Shown in pieces: positions 8,802 to 17,704 of a stretch of DNA of 64,000 nucleotides. Origin of the DNA: Leptospirales bacterium (lineage in GTDB: Bacteria > Spirochaetota > Leptospiria > Leptospirales > Leptonemataceae); contig JAEUSB010000059.1 of NCBI GenBank assembly GCA_016788865.1, positions 124,001 to 188,000 of the forward strand. Direction: 5' to 3'. Position 1 is the stretch's first letter. Each line of letters begins with the position of its first letter. A program made the position numbers and the translations under genes. The notes under the pieces are model-generated. The model did no database searches, was not told the origin of the DNA, and worked only from the letters and a program-made list of their open reading frames with translations.

Positions 8802-10262
8802 ATGGTCGCAACTTTGGAACACAGCCTTCTGGATTTGACCCCGGACCTGCTTGCGGCGCTCGACGAGGACGGAACGATTGTTCGCATCAACCGGGCCTGC
8901 CAGGAGTTGATCGACTTCAGCCAGGCGGACCTGCTCGGCAGCCAGTATCACCGGCTAATCCACGTATCAGATCGAGAAATGTTCCTGGGCGCCAAACAGG
9001 CCGCGCGTGAACTGGGGGCACGCACGCGTTTTGAAATCAGGCTATCACGAAAATGGGGCGGGTACCGCAGCGCTTTTTGCACCGTCATGTATTCTCCGGC
9101 AGAGTCACTCTATCTGGTGGGTGCACGCGACCAGGAGGAATACAAGAAATCTGAAACGGAAATCAAACGACTTACCGACTACCAGAGACGTCTGCTAGCC
9201 GTTGCTCCCAATAGCGTTTACAGTCTCTCCATCGACGACTTCCAGATCATTTATGTGAGCGAGAACGTTCAGGACTTGATGGGCTACCGCTCAGAGAATT
9301 TCCAGGACAAAGGTTTCTGGTCCCGATGCATCCATGACGAAGACCGAGGCTCAGTATTCGCGTTGATACCTGATCTAATCGATCGCGGATCGATCAGCTT
9401 TGAATATCGATTCCGTCATGCAAATGGCACGTTTCGTTGGGTGCGAGATGATCTAAAAGTCCTCCGCAATCAGGACGGGCGACCTACTGAAATTGTGGGT
9501 AGCTGGACCGACATTACTGAAAAGAAAATCATGGAGCAGCAAATGCTGCAGGCTGCAAGACTCGCAAGTCTCGGCGAGCTGGCCGCAGGGATTGTGCACG
9601 AGCTCAATCAACCCCTCAGCATAATTCGAATGGCCAGCCACAATGCACTGGATGCCTTGCAGAATCCTACATTTGACGTTTCGTTCCTTTGTGAACGGAC
9701 CAGGAAGATTCTTCATCAAGTGGATCGTGCATTAAAAGTCGTAGACCATGTCAGAAGCTATGGGCGCAAGAGCGATTTGAGCCTTCAAGAAATCTCAATA
9801 AATGATCCTCTGGAAAGCGCATTCTCCTTGTTCACAGAAAAGTTAAAACTGCTCTCCGTGGACGTCATCTGGGATCTAGACATAAACACAGCCCCTATCA
9901 TGGGTGATGCCACCGCACTCGAACAGGTTTTCATCAACCTGATCGCAAATTCAATTGACGCACTTGGAGAATCGGCCCCCCAAGATCGCCTGATCTTTGT
10001 AACAACCCGCTTTGACAAAAGCACGGGAGTAGTCTCCCTGGAAATTGGCAATAACGGACCACCAATTCCCCCGGAGACATTGCCTAGAATTTTTGAACCG
10101 TTCTTCACCACAAAGGAATCCGGGCGAGGCACGGGCCTGGGACTTTCTATTACCTCACGCATCATTCAGCACCATCAAGGCAACATTTCCGTGCAAAGCA
10201 ATCACGAGCAGACTGTTTTCATTATTCAATTTCCACGATTGCAAGTCCAGACAGGAGTATGA
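8802..10262 (+). CDS. PAS-PAS sensor histidine kinase
   Basis: A 486-residue soluble kinase without membrane segments. Two PAS domains (about 10-115 and 125-245, the second with a PAC-like WTDITEKK end) precede a dimerisation box ASLGELAAGIVHELNQPLS with the phospho-acceptor His at 266. The ATPase domain has the N box INLIANSIDAL (about 378), a G1-like NNGPPIPPE and the FFTTK...GTGLGLS box, so it looks active. The H box with HELNQPL is typical of the HPK4/NtrB-like group. Its stop overlaps the start of a response regulator by four bases (ATGA), making that protein the obvious phosphate receiver. The ribosome binding site at 8802 is weak, so the true start could be slightly different. Confidence 0.93.
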   Translation: MVATLEHSLLDLTPDLLAALDEDGTIVRINRACQELIDFSQADLLGSQYHRLIHVSDREMFLGAKQAARELGARTRFEIRLSRKWGGYRSAFCTVMYSPAESLYLVGARDQEEYKKSETEIKRLTDYQRRLLAVAPNSVYSLSIDDFQIIYVSENVQDLMGYRSENFQDKGFWSRCIHDEDRGSVFALIPDLIDRGSISFEYRFRHANGTFRWVRDDLKVLRNQDGRPTEIVGSWTDITEKKIMEQQMLQAARLASLGELAAGIVHELNQPLSIIRMASHNALDALQNPTFDVSFLCERTRKILHQVDRALKVVDHVRSYGRKSDLSLQEISINDPLESAFSLFTEKLKLLSVDVIWDLDINTAPIMGDATALEQVFINLIANSIDALGESAPQDRLIFVTTRFDKSTGVVSLEIGNNGPPIPPETLPRIFEPFFTTKESGRGTGLGLSITSRIIQHHQGNISVQSNHEQTVFIIQFPRLQVQTGV

Positions 10263-11041
10263 TCATGCGAGAGCCAATTGTACTAATCGTTGACGATGAA
10301 GTTGATATTCTAGAAGAACTTGATATCTTTCTGCGTGGCCAGGGTCTTAGAGTGGTAGGCGCCACAAACGGAAAGGACGCTGTCTCCCTGTTTGGGAAAC
10401 TCCTTCCACATATTGTAGTTACAGACTTCCGGATGCCTGGAATGGATGGACTTGAAGTTTTGCGCCGCGTAAAGGCCATTCACCGTGCAACACCTGTCAT
10501 ATTGATCTCTGGCAACGCAGACATGAAGACCACCGTACTGGCGATCAAAGAAGAGGCCTTTGATTTTATTGCCAAGCCTCTGGACATGGATGAATTGCTT
10601 GGCCAGATTCACCAGGCACTTTCGGAACGGGATTCCAAAATGGAGGGCGGTGCCTTCTTCAAGGGCTCTATGCTAGGACACGAGCTCACAGGCCCGAGGG
10701 ATTCCATTTCGCTGCTTAGCATCCTTCATCCTATTGATGAAAAGAACCGCCAGTACTTACAAAAGGAACTGGATCACTTTCGAAGCAACGCCATACTTCG
10801 CGACAGAATCGTGGTGGATCTACAACCAATGAACTATATCAACAACGTGGGGCTGAACGCCCTAATCGAAATGCACGACCAATGCAAACGTGAAGGAACG
10901 CGATTGGTCTTTACCCAGGTCCCCGAAAAAGTGCTACAGTACTTCAAATATCTGGGATATCATCAGTATTTTACAATCGAGCCATTGATAGCGGATGCTC
11001 TGAATGCATTTACGGACGTGAGAGCACTCAAACGCTCCTAG
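10259..11041 (+). CDS. Response regulator with REC and STAS-like output
   Basis: A 260-residue protein. The receiver domain (1-120) has the acidic pair Asp12/Asp13, the phospho-acceptor Asp56 in VVTDFRMPGMDG and Lys106, so it should accept phosphate from the kinase it overlaps. The second half (about 145-255) has the strand-helix pattern of a STAS domain: DRIVVDLQPMNYINNVGLNALIEM. In classic anti-anti-sigma factors the motif is D-S-[ST]-G with a phosphorylatable Ser; here it is N-N-V-G, so this STAS cannot be switched by Ser phosphorylation at that site. Control is probably through REC phosphorylation. The STAS call is from pattern, not from a search. Its stop codon shares the palindrome CTAG with the opposite gene. 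Confidence 0.85.
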   Translation: MIMREPIVLIVDDEVDILEELDIFLRGQGLRVVGATNGKDAVSLFGKLLPHIVVTDFRMPGMDGLEVLRRVKAIHRATPVILISGNADMKTTVLAIKEEAFDFIAKPLDMDELLGQIHQALSERDSKMEGGAFFKGSMLGHELTGPRDSISLLSILHPIDEKNRQYLQKELDHFRSNAILRDRIVVDLQPMNYINNVGLNALIEMHDQCKREGTRLVFTQVPEKVLQYFKYLGYHQYFTIEPLIADALNAFTDVRALKRS

Positions 11042-11793
11042 CGCAAACGAACGCGGCGGATCAATTTGCCGGTTTTACCAAATGTCTCGCCCTCTGACGT
11101 CAGGCGAAAATCTCCATGTTGAACATGGCAATTCGTACACGCAACATTGTTCTCGGTCGAGATCGCCAACATCTTCTTTGCAATGGCTCCCCGTGGTGAG
11201 AAGCTCTTGAAATCCCACCAGGTTTCAGGTGCGTCAGCTCCGTTTAGCCAGACTGTTCGAACTATGTCAGCCCTGGGAATCCTGGTGGTGAATCGACCGT
11301 CTGAAACGGTTGAGGAAGGCCCGATATCTTCGCCGTGTGATGCACGCCTGGCGATTGTAATGCTCGTTGCGTCTGCGGTCTTTAACCGTCCGGTGGCCTG
11401 TGCTTCACCGTTTGCGGCATTGTACTCTACGCGATAATCGCAATTGTTTTTCCGGGGCAGATGACAGTTGCCGCAAGATTCCAGAGGCTTTCTGCACACA
11501 TCTTCTGCCACGGAGTCGCTTTCGCTCGACTGAACGAGCAAAAGTGGCAGGTATGAATTTTTTCCATTCTGATGTATTTCATCCTGAACGCGCTGCAAAC
11601 ATTCATTGAAATCCGTGGGTTGCTTTTCAAGCATGCTCGAAATCTGAAACATGAATGAAACCTTCTCTTTCTCATTGCTCCACGGCCGCGCAGCCGGATT
11701 GCGCGGTTGAAGGGGATCGCCCAGCCGGCATGCAGCGTAAAAACTCAAACAGACAATAGCCAACAGGAAAAATAGTCTTACTCGCACGAGCAT
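11038..11793 (-). CDS. Dihaem c-type cytochrome lipoprotein, family unknown
   Basis: A 251-residue protein with an N-terminal hydrophobic segment ending in a lipobox-like YAAC (Cys22), followed by two CxxCH haem-binding motifs, CGNCH at 107-111 and CTNCH at 219-223. A His at 226 could serve as an axial ligand. Four bases of the coding region, CTAG, overlap the upstream convergent gene so that both stop codons use the same palindrome. It is probably a periplasmic lipid-anchored electron carrier. The family is not recognised. It may work with the RoxA-like protein at 6964, which is only a positional guess. Confidence 0.7.
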   Translation of the reverse strand: MLVRVRLFFLLAIVCLSFYAACRLGDPLQPRNPAARPWSNEKEKVSFMFQISSMLEKQPTDFNECLQRVQDEIHQNGKNSYLPLLLVQSSESDSVAEDVCRKPLESCGNCHLPRKNNCDYRVEYNAANGEAQATGRLKTADATSITIARRASHGEDIGPSSTVSDGRFTTRIPRADIVRTVWLNGADAPETWWDFKSFSPRGAIAKKMLAISTENNVACTNCHVQHGDFRLTSEGETFGKTGKLIRRVRLR

Positions 11794-11840
11794 CCGACGC
11801 CCGGTCCGATAATCAGGTTCAAAAAAAGCGATGCGCTTTT

Positions 11841-12839
11841 CTAGATTGTGAGGACGACTTTTCCCTTTGCACGCCCCGACATCTGGTATGCGAATGCCTC
11901 TTCCATTTTCGAAAACGGATAGACCTTGTCGACGATGGGCTTCACGATTCCAGAATCCACGAGCTTTGCGATCTTCTCGAGTTGCGCACCGTTAGCTTCC
12001 ATCAGCAAATATTCAAATCTGCCACCAGCCTTCCTGGCAAGACTGTGATTGCCATTGTTTGCGATCTTAAATATGGTCTTTAGGATGAACCCTTTGCCAT
12101 AGCGGTCCGCAACGTCCGGAGTGGGAATGCCATTTACTGTCACCAGAACGCCACCGGGTTTGAGTAATGCGAAAGACTTCTTCATAGTCTGGCCACCCAT
12201 TGTATCAAATACAACATCAATATCCTTGAGAATCTCGTCGAACTTCTGATCGCGATAATTGATGATCTCGTCTGCGCCGAGACTCTTCACAAGTTCAATT
12301 CCCGATGGTCCGCATGTCGTGATAACGTGAGCTCCTGCGTTCTTAGCCAGTTGAATTGCGATTGTGCCAACACCACCCGACCCGGCATGTATCAGCACAC
12401 GTTGCCCGGCCTTCAGGCCGGCCTTATCAAATAGGGCCTGCCATGCAGTCAGCGCTACCAAGGGAAGACCCGCCGCCTCCTCCCATGTGGATTTCCCTGG
12501 TCTGAGGGCAGCTTCATCTTCACGAATCAAGCAATACTCGGCAAAAGTTCCAACGCGATCCTTCCGCGGACGGAAGTACACTTCATCCCCTGGCTTGAAT
12601 TGCTTTACCAGTTTACCGACCCCGGAAACAATTCCGGCGCCGTCGTTTCCTATGACGAAAGGAGGTTTGAGTGGGAGTAGTAGTTTTGTTGCACCTTCCA
12701 TGATCTTCCAATCAATGGGATTGATGCTGACGGCTTTTACCTGGATAAGCAAGTCATTGTCCCCTGGTACGGGGCGCGGCCAATTCGACACGAGCGTAGG
12801 ACTCTTGATCCCGTATTTTGGAACCACGGCAGCCTTCAT
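11841..12839 (-). CDS. MDR-family zinc-type or quinone oxidoreductase
   Basis: A 332-residue medium-chain dehydrogenase/reductase. I chose the ATG at 12839, giving MKAAVVPKYGIKSP, because that is the usual N-terminus and GGTGAG precedes it; an ATG seven codons upstream is possible. The cofactor fold has HAGSGGVGTIAIQLAKNAGA near residue 150. No catalytic-zinc Cys/His set is evident and the structural-zinc Cys loop is absent, so it is closer to the NAD(P)H:quinone/enone reductase branch. It is cytoplasmic, with unknown substrate. It is divergent from the CheY-like gene at 12921 with 81 bases between them. Confidence 0.9.
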   Translation of the reverse strand: MKAAVVPKYGIKSPTLVSNWPRPVPGDNDLLIQVKAVSINPIDWKIMEGATKLLLPLKPPFVIGNDGAGIVSGVGKLVKQFKPGDEVYFRPRKDRVGTFAEYCLIREDEAALRPGKSTWEEAAGLPLVALTAWQALFDKAGLKAGQRVLIHAGSGGVGTIAIQLAKNAGAHVITTCGPSGIELVKSLGADEIINYRDQKFDEILKDIDVVFDTMGGQTMKKSFALLKPGGVLVTVNGIPTPDVADRYGKGFILKTIFKIANNGNHSLARKAGGRFEYLLMEANGAQLEKIAKLVDSGIVKPIVDKVYPFSKMEEAFAYQMSGRAKGKVVLTI

Positions 12840-12920
12840 GAACTCACCCGATTTTTGCATACCACCATCCAGATCATTTTCCGATTTACTGTCAATCCCC
12901 TCCTCAGAGCGTACGACTGA

Positions 12921-13277
12921 ATGAAACGGGTAATGCTCGTCGATGATTCGGATTTAATGCGCGTAATTCAGCAGACGCATTTGCGTGCCCAGAAATTCGA
13001 AGTGGTTGCCGAGGCAAGAAATGGTGTGGAAGCAATTGATCTATTTCGCATTCACAGACCGGAAATCGTTACAATGGATATAACCATGCCCCACATGGAC
13101 GGGCTCACATGCATGAGGGAGATTCTCGCAATTAACCCGGAAACAAGGATCATCATTATTACTGCTATCGATGATCCTGCTGTCGCCCTGAGAGCAATGG
13201 AGAGCGGGGCTTACGCGGTGTTGCAAAAACCGTTCAGGGCCAGTCAGTTGACGGAGATTCTAAAAACGCTGGCATGA
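12921..13277 (+). CDS. Single-domain CheY-like response regulator
   Basis: 118 residues, receiver domain only: Asp8/Asp9, phospho-acceptor Asp53 in IVTMDITMPHMDG, Thr81 and Lys103. There is no output domain, so it works by protein contact, as CheY or as a phosphorelay shuttle. It is the first gene of a run followed 13 bases later by a CheA-like kinase with an Hpt domain, which is the likely phosphate source or partner. Confidence 0.95.
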   Translation: MKRVMLVDDSDLMRVIQQTHLRAQKFEVVAEARNGVEAIDLFRIHRPEIVTMDITMPHMDGLTCMREILAINPETRIIIITAIDDPAVALRAMESGAYAVLQKPFRASQLTEILKTLA

Positions 13278-13290
13278 TAGAGACAATGGC

Positions 13291-15741
13291 ATGACTCAAG
13301 TTCTGGCGTTCCTCGGTCCGGAGAATCGCCTTTTCTGGACCGTCTTCCTTTGTGCGCTCCTGATCGGGTGGATCATTGTCGCCTATCTTGCTCGGCGGAG
13401 CTTTGGGCTGAAACTCGGTCTGGCGTTCACCACCGTGTCACTCGGTCTCACCTCCCTGAGTGTATTCTTCTACCAGAAGGTGACCTACAATTCACTCTAC
13501 AGCGCCACAACTGCCCGCATCAAAGATATTGGCCGCACTGGATTGTTTCTGTTCGACGACGAAGCTCGTCGAACAATCATTCGCATTGATCAAGAAACGG
13601 AAAAGCGGAGCCTCCCGCGCGACGCAGCATTCCTTGCCTCCATTTCTCCGGGAAACTCGCGCGACAGCCTATCACCCGCTGCTCTAAACGAACTACAAAG
13701 CGACCCTGGTTTCTTGAAGCTTGTGCAGACCCTGCGCAAGATCAAGAACGCGACGCGCGAGCGCGTGGTTCTGACAGAAAACATACCACAGGCTCCAATG
13801 GATCTAACTGATATTCCCGTTGTGCGCTATGCCAACGTTTTTGTTCCCATAAAGGAATCACCCGATATCAAATTCGTAAAGTGGATTGCGGACTCCGATT
13901 TCGCTGAACTGGACGCAAATAAGAATGGGACCATAGATGAGGATGAGCAGGCCTCGCCGCTTTCCATGATTTACAACTATTCCGACGCTTCCGAAGAGAT
14001 CAAGGGCGCTTTACGCGGCGAAGTAACGGCCACACGCAACTACATCTTTGACACGTACGGAGTATGGCTCAGTGCATTTTTCCCAATCTATTATCAAGGC
14101 AAAGTGATAGCCGTCCACTCAATGGATCTTGATGCGCGGCAAGATGTTAATCTAATCCGCAAACTCTGGTATCAGTCGCTCGGGATTCTTGGGCTTGCCT
14201 TTTTTATTTCAGTTTCAATTTCCTTCGTGCTCAGCCGTTACCTGGCCAGACCGCTAACTCTGTTGAGCCTGGCGGCCAATCGCATTCGTGCACGCGACTT
14301 TGCTGCGCGTGCCACTTTGAAAAGAAAAGACGAATTCGGAAATCTCACAGCTGCATTCAATGAGATGGCAGCCGCGGTCGGTGAGTACGCGCAGAATCTG
14401 GAGCGCAAAGTCGAAGAGAGAACCATCGAACTTCAGCAGGCAAAACAGGAGACGGATCGGATTCTGGCAACTGTGTCCGATGGCCTATTCTTGCTGCGTG
14501 CCGACGGAACAATCCGGGGCAACTATTCATTGGCCCTGGAAGAACTATTCCCGGAAGAAGAAATCCCAGGGATTAGTCTGCTAAAGTTGCTTGCGCCTCG
14601 CATTTCCTCTGAGCAATTGAAGAACACTGAAACCTATTTGAAACTTCTCTTCGATGGATCGCGTCCGGACATCGTCTTGCAAGGCCTGAATCCGTTGCAG
14701 AAGATCGCTTTACGTGGATCCGAGAATGTTTGGATTTCCGGCAGGTTCCATAGGATCCGAGTGGGGGATCAGGTAACTGAGTTGCTCGGGATATTCTCGA
14801 ACATAACAGAGGCTACAGTGCTTGAGCAGAGCCTTGGCAACGAGAAGCGGAAGAATGAGATCCAGACTATGCTTGTCCTGGATCTACTCCGCACTCCCCG
14901 CGCGCTCCTGACTCCATTTCTTGAAGAGACGGCCGAGCTCCGCGACCATGTTCAGGTTCTCGATGAGGTCACCCGACCAACAATACTCAGAATTCTGCAT
15001 ACGCTCAAAGGTAACGCCTCCGCTCTAAAACTTGAAGCATTCACAAAAGCCTTGCACGATGCGGAAAGTGTCATTGCCGAGGCGACGGAAATCAACGGAA
15101 CCGTGCAGCAGAAATTCGCAGGATCAATCTCCATCCTTCAGGAACTCTCCAATGAATCCATAAATCTGGTTGAGCATATTCGCGAAGTCGCGACCACACC
15201 CCTGGAGGATTTTATTCTGCAGGCTATTCGAGGTGTTTTCAGCAGGCGGGCGATTGCCTTCGAAATCGATGCCAGCGGATTCAGACAGGAGACAATTCCC
15301 ACCGCATTTCAGCGAATTGTGCGCGACGCGATGGTTCAATTCGCGCGAAACTCCGCGACACACGGGTATGAAGAAGCAAGCGAACGCCAGGCCAGGGGAA
15401 AGCCCGAGGCAATGCAAATCAAGATTCAAACTCAATCCGCAAACGGTTCGGTCAGAGTGAAGTACTGTGACGACGGTCGCGGACTCGATCTTGAAAAGAT
15501 CAGGTTGCAGGCCATCCGTCGAGGATTGCTCGATGAAACGGAGCAGATGGACCATCTGACGGCGGCAAGGCTGATCTTTACGGCGGGCTTTTCCACCATC
15601 GAGTTGTCAATGGACGCAGGACGGGGAATTGGTCTCGATTCCGTACTTACAAGTGTGACTGGAGCGGGTGGAAAGGTCTGGGCGGAAACTGAAAATGGTG
15701 AGACGATATTCACAATTGAACTAATGGCTGATCGAAATTGA
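13291..15741 (+). CDS. Membrane CheA-like Hpt/ATPase kinase with extracytoplasmic EF-hand loop
   Basis: 816 residues. Two TM segments near the N-terminus (about 8-25 and 42-62), an external domain (about 65-290), a third TM (about 293-315), HAMP, a coiled coil, a PAS-like region (about 375-490), an Hpt-like helical domain with HTLKGNAS (His570), and a CheA-type ATPase ending with DDGRGLD and MDAGRGIGLDSV. The external domain contains an exact EF-hand loop pattern, DANKNGTIDEDE at residues 208-219, suggesting calcium binding. There is no CheW-like P5 domain, so it is not a standard chemotaxis CheA. It should autophosphorylate at His570 and pass phosphate to the CheY-like protein encoded 13 bases upstream. 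An RsbW-like gene follows. Confidence 0.9.
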   Translation: MTQVLAFLGPENRLFWTVFLCALLIGWIIVAYLARRSFGLKLGLAFTTVSLGLTSLSVFFYQKVTYNSLYSATTARIKDIGRTGLFLFDDEARRTIIRIDQETEKRSLPRDAAFLASISPGNSRDSLSPAALNELQSDPGFLKLVQTLRKIKNATRERVVLTENIPQAPMDLTDIPVVRYANVFVPIKESPDIKFVKWIADSDFAELDANKNGTIDEDEQASPLSMIYNYSDASEEIKGALRGEVTATRNYIFDTYGVWLSAFFPIYYQGKVIAVHSMDLDARQDVNLIRKLWYQSLGILGLAFFISVSISFVLSRYLARPLTLLSLAANRIRARDFAARATLKRKDEFGNLTAAFNEMAAAVGEYAQNLERKVEERTIELQQAKQETDRILATVSDGLFLLRADGTIRGNYSLALEELFPEEEIPGISLLKLLAPRISSEQLKNTETYLKLLFDGSRPDIVLQGLNPLQKIALRGSENVWISGRFHRIRVGDQVTELLGIFSNITEATVLEQSLGNEKRKNEIQTMLVLDLLRTPRALLTPFLEETAELRDHVQVLDEVTRPTILRILHTLKGNASALKLEAFTKALHDAESVIAEATEINGTVQQKFAGSISILQELSNESINLVEHIREVATTPLEDFILQAIRGVFSRRAIAFEIDASGFRQETIPTAFQRIVRDAMVQFARNSATHGYEEASERQARGKPEAMQIKIQTQSANGSVRVKYCDDGRGLDLEKIRLQAIRRGLLDETEQMDHLTAARLIFTAGFSTIELSMDAGRGIGLDSVLTSVTGAGGKVWAETENGETIFTIELMADRN
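13912..13947 (+). other. EF-hand calcium-binding loop codons within the kinase gene
   Basis: These codons give a 12-residue loop with Asp at 1, Asn at 3, Asn at 5, Gly at 6, Ile at 8 and Glu at 12, the canonical spacing. It lies in the predicted external sensor domain, where calcium is available. A second paired EF hand was not found nearby. Confidence 0.7.
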
Positions 15742-15773
15742 CGAATAGACGGTAGTCCCATTCTACTTGTCAA

Positions 15774-17018
15774 ATGCGCACTCGTAGCAGGCTCTTACTT
15801 ACATTCCTGATTCTGATTCTGGCAATATCCCTGCCGGGCCTGGCCACTTCGTTTGCCAACCGAACCGCAGCCTCATCCATTTCGCGTACCATTTTGCTCG
15901 TCCTTCCCGCGTTCACCCTCGCTATTGCATGCATTCTGGTCTGGTTTGCCTGGCGAGATGTGCTCGGAACATTGCTAAAACTTCATGAGTCAGCGCGCGC
16001 CATCGCGCGCGGAGACTTTGCCATTGCGACAATGTCGCGCGCACAGGATGAATTTGGTGATTTTGCGCGGACATTCGACAATATGCGCGTCGACCTGGCG
16101 CAGGCAACTCTGGCCATCCACGAAGTGGATGACGATAGAGCCGTCACTCGCGAACGCTACAAAGTCCTATTTGAAAGTACGCACGACTTGATCTTTTCAA
16201 TGAAGCCAAATCTTCAAATCACAAACGCCAATCCGGCAGCGCATCAGGTGTTGGGTCTTGCCAGAGACACGCTCCCCGGAAAAAACTTCTTTGATATCAT
16301 CTTCCTTGATCCGGCCAGATCGATGGCGCCCGTGCTCTTGATGGGCGAACTGGCGCATTTCATTGAGCGTCGCGCGCCCATGGCGCGCAGAATCAGTTTT
16401 GTACGCGCAGATGGAACGGAGACTGCAGAGTTTGATGTGCGGCTAGAGTTCCTGAACATCCAGGGCAGTGACGAAGTTACAGCCCGAGCTGTTCCAATCC
16501 TGGTAGATCCGCTGGTGCCCAGCCTTGTTTCAGAAACCCTTGAGTTCAATCTGGAGAGCGATATTCTTCTGGTAGATAATCTGGCTAACCGCATTTCCAG
16601 GAACCTGTTGCGCTACGCGGACGAAGACGCGACGTTTGGAATGAGTCTGGGTGTTCGAGAAATGCTCATCAATGCAATTGAGCATGGTAATCTTGGTATT
16701 ACATACGAAGAAAAAACTCAAGCAATGCAGTCAGACAAATATATGCAATTGTTACGGGAGCGGACACGGGATACGCGCTTTTCGCGCCGCAGAGTCAAGA
16801 TTGAGTACGCGATGAGCGCAAAAGAGGTCACATACAATATTACAGATGAGGGCGACGGCTTTGACCACAAGGCTCTCAAAGAGCGGGGGATGCCCGACAC
16901 GGGCGCATCGCACGGAAGAGGGATCTTGATCACCAACGATATATTTGATGAAATGATCTATAACGAGAAGGGAAACAGCGTTTATCTGGTGAAGAGGTTC
17001 AGTGAGCAGGGGAAATAA
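15774..17018 (+). CDS. Membrane HAMP-PAS protein with RsbW-type (HATPase_c_2) kinase domain
   Basis: 414 residues. Two TM segments (about 7-28 and 38-60) enclose only a very short external loop, then HAMP (about 60-110), PAS (about 125-245) and a C-terminal ATPase. The ATPase N box REMLINAIEHGNLGI and the later DEGDGFDHKAL and GASHGRGILI motifs are those of RsbW/SpoIIAB-like serine kinases, not of two-component kinases; there is no H box. Such proteins phosphorylate STAS antagonists and may bind sigma factors. Membrane anchoring through HAMP is unusual, as RsbW is normally soluble. It is the third gene of the run with the CheY-like and CheA-like genes, 32 bases downstream of the latter. Confidence 0.85.
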   Translation: MRTRSRLLLTFLILILAISLPGLATSFANRTAASSISRTILLVLPAFTLAIACILVWFAWRDVLGTLLKLHESARAIARGDFAIATMSRAQDEFGDFARTFDNMRVDLAQATLAIHEVDDDRAVTRERYKVLFESTHDLIFSMKPNLQITNANPAAHQVLGLARDTLPGKNFFDIIFLDPARSMAPVLLMGELAHFIERRAPMARRISFVRADGTETAEFDVRLEFLNIQGSDEVTARAVPILVDPLVPSLVSETLEFNLESDILLVDNLANRISRNLLRYADEDATFGMSLGVREMLINAIEHGNLGITYEEKTQAMQSDKYMQLLRERTRDTRFSRRRVKIEYAMSAKEVTYNITDEGDGFDHKALKERGMPDTGASHGRGILITNDIFDEMIYNEKGNSVYLVKRFSEQGK

Positions 17019-17061
17019 TCATGGTCGCGCAAACCCGTTTGGAATATCTTTATAAAGACGA

Positions 17062-17700
17062 ATGAAAATAGAAATCTGGTCAGACATTATGTGTCCCTTC
17101 TGCTATATTGGCAAGCGACGATTTGAGGAAGCACTCAAGGTATTCCCAAAACGGAATGAAGTGGAAATCCAGTGGAAGAGTTTCCAGCTTGATCCAGGTC
17201 TCGCTTCGCAGCCCGGTAAAGATGTCTACACCTATCTTGCTGAAATCAAAGGTCAGACGCGGGAATGGTCCATCAAGATGCATGAAGGAGTGGTTCAAAC
17301 GGCCAAAGAAGTGGGCCTTGACTATAGATTTGATCGAGCAGTAATCGCGAACTCCTTTGATGCGCATCGCCTGATTCAAATGGCTAAGAAACACAATCTC
17401 GGAGACGCGGCTGAAGAAAGACTCTTTCACGCCTACTTTACCGAGGGCAAGGATGTAGCCAACTTGCAAACACTCGCCGAACTTGGTGCAGAGATTGGTC
17501 TCGATTCAGCACAGGTCTCCGCCATGTTGGAATCAGATGAGTTTCGCGATGAGGTCCTGGCGGATGTCGATGAAGCCAGACAGCTCGGTGCCCGCGGAGT
17601 ACCCTTCTTTGTGATAGACCGCAAGTATGCCGTCTATGGCGCTCAGCACACTGCCACTTTCTTGCAGGCACTGGAAGCTTCGGCCGCAGAAAGCGCATAG
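17062..17700 (+). CDS. FrnE-like DsbA-family oxidoreductase
   Basis: 212 residues with thioredoxin fold and inserted helical domain. The active site is C11-P-F-C14 in IMCPFCYIGKRRFEEA, and the cis-Pro loop is RGVPFFVID near residue 178. There is no signal peptide, so it is a cytoplasmic FrnE-type protein. Relatives act on disulfides in oxidative stress or as 2-hydroxychromene-2-carboxylate isomerase-like glutathione enzymes. The gene follows the RsbW-like gene by 43 bases and precedes the DNA glycosylase by 4 bases, so it may be co-transcribed with both. Confidence 0.93.
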   Translation: MKIEIWSDIMCPFCYIGKRRFEEALKVFPKRNEVEIQWKSFQLDPGLASQPGKDVYTYLAEIKGQTREWSIKMHEGVVQTAKEVGLDYRFDRAVIANSFDAHRLIQMAKKHNLGDAAEERLFHAYFTEGKDVANLQTLAELGAEIGLDSAQVSAMLESDEFRDEVLADVDEARQLGARGVPFFVIDRKYAVYGAQHTATFLQALEASAAESA

Positions 17701-17704
17701 ACGG

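Noticed and set aside
13291..15741. Standard chemotaxis CheA
   Set aside because: It has TM, HAMP and PAS-like regions and no CheW-like C-terminal domain; no cheW, cheR or cheB is adjacent.
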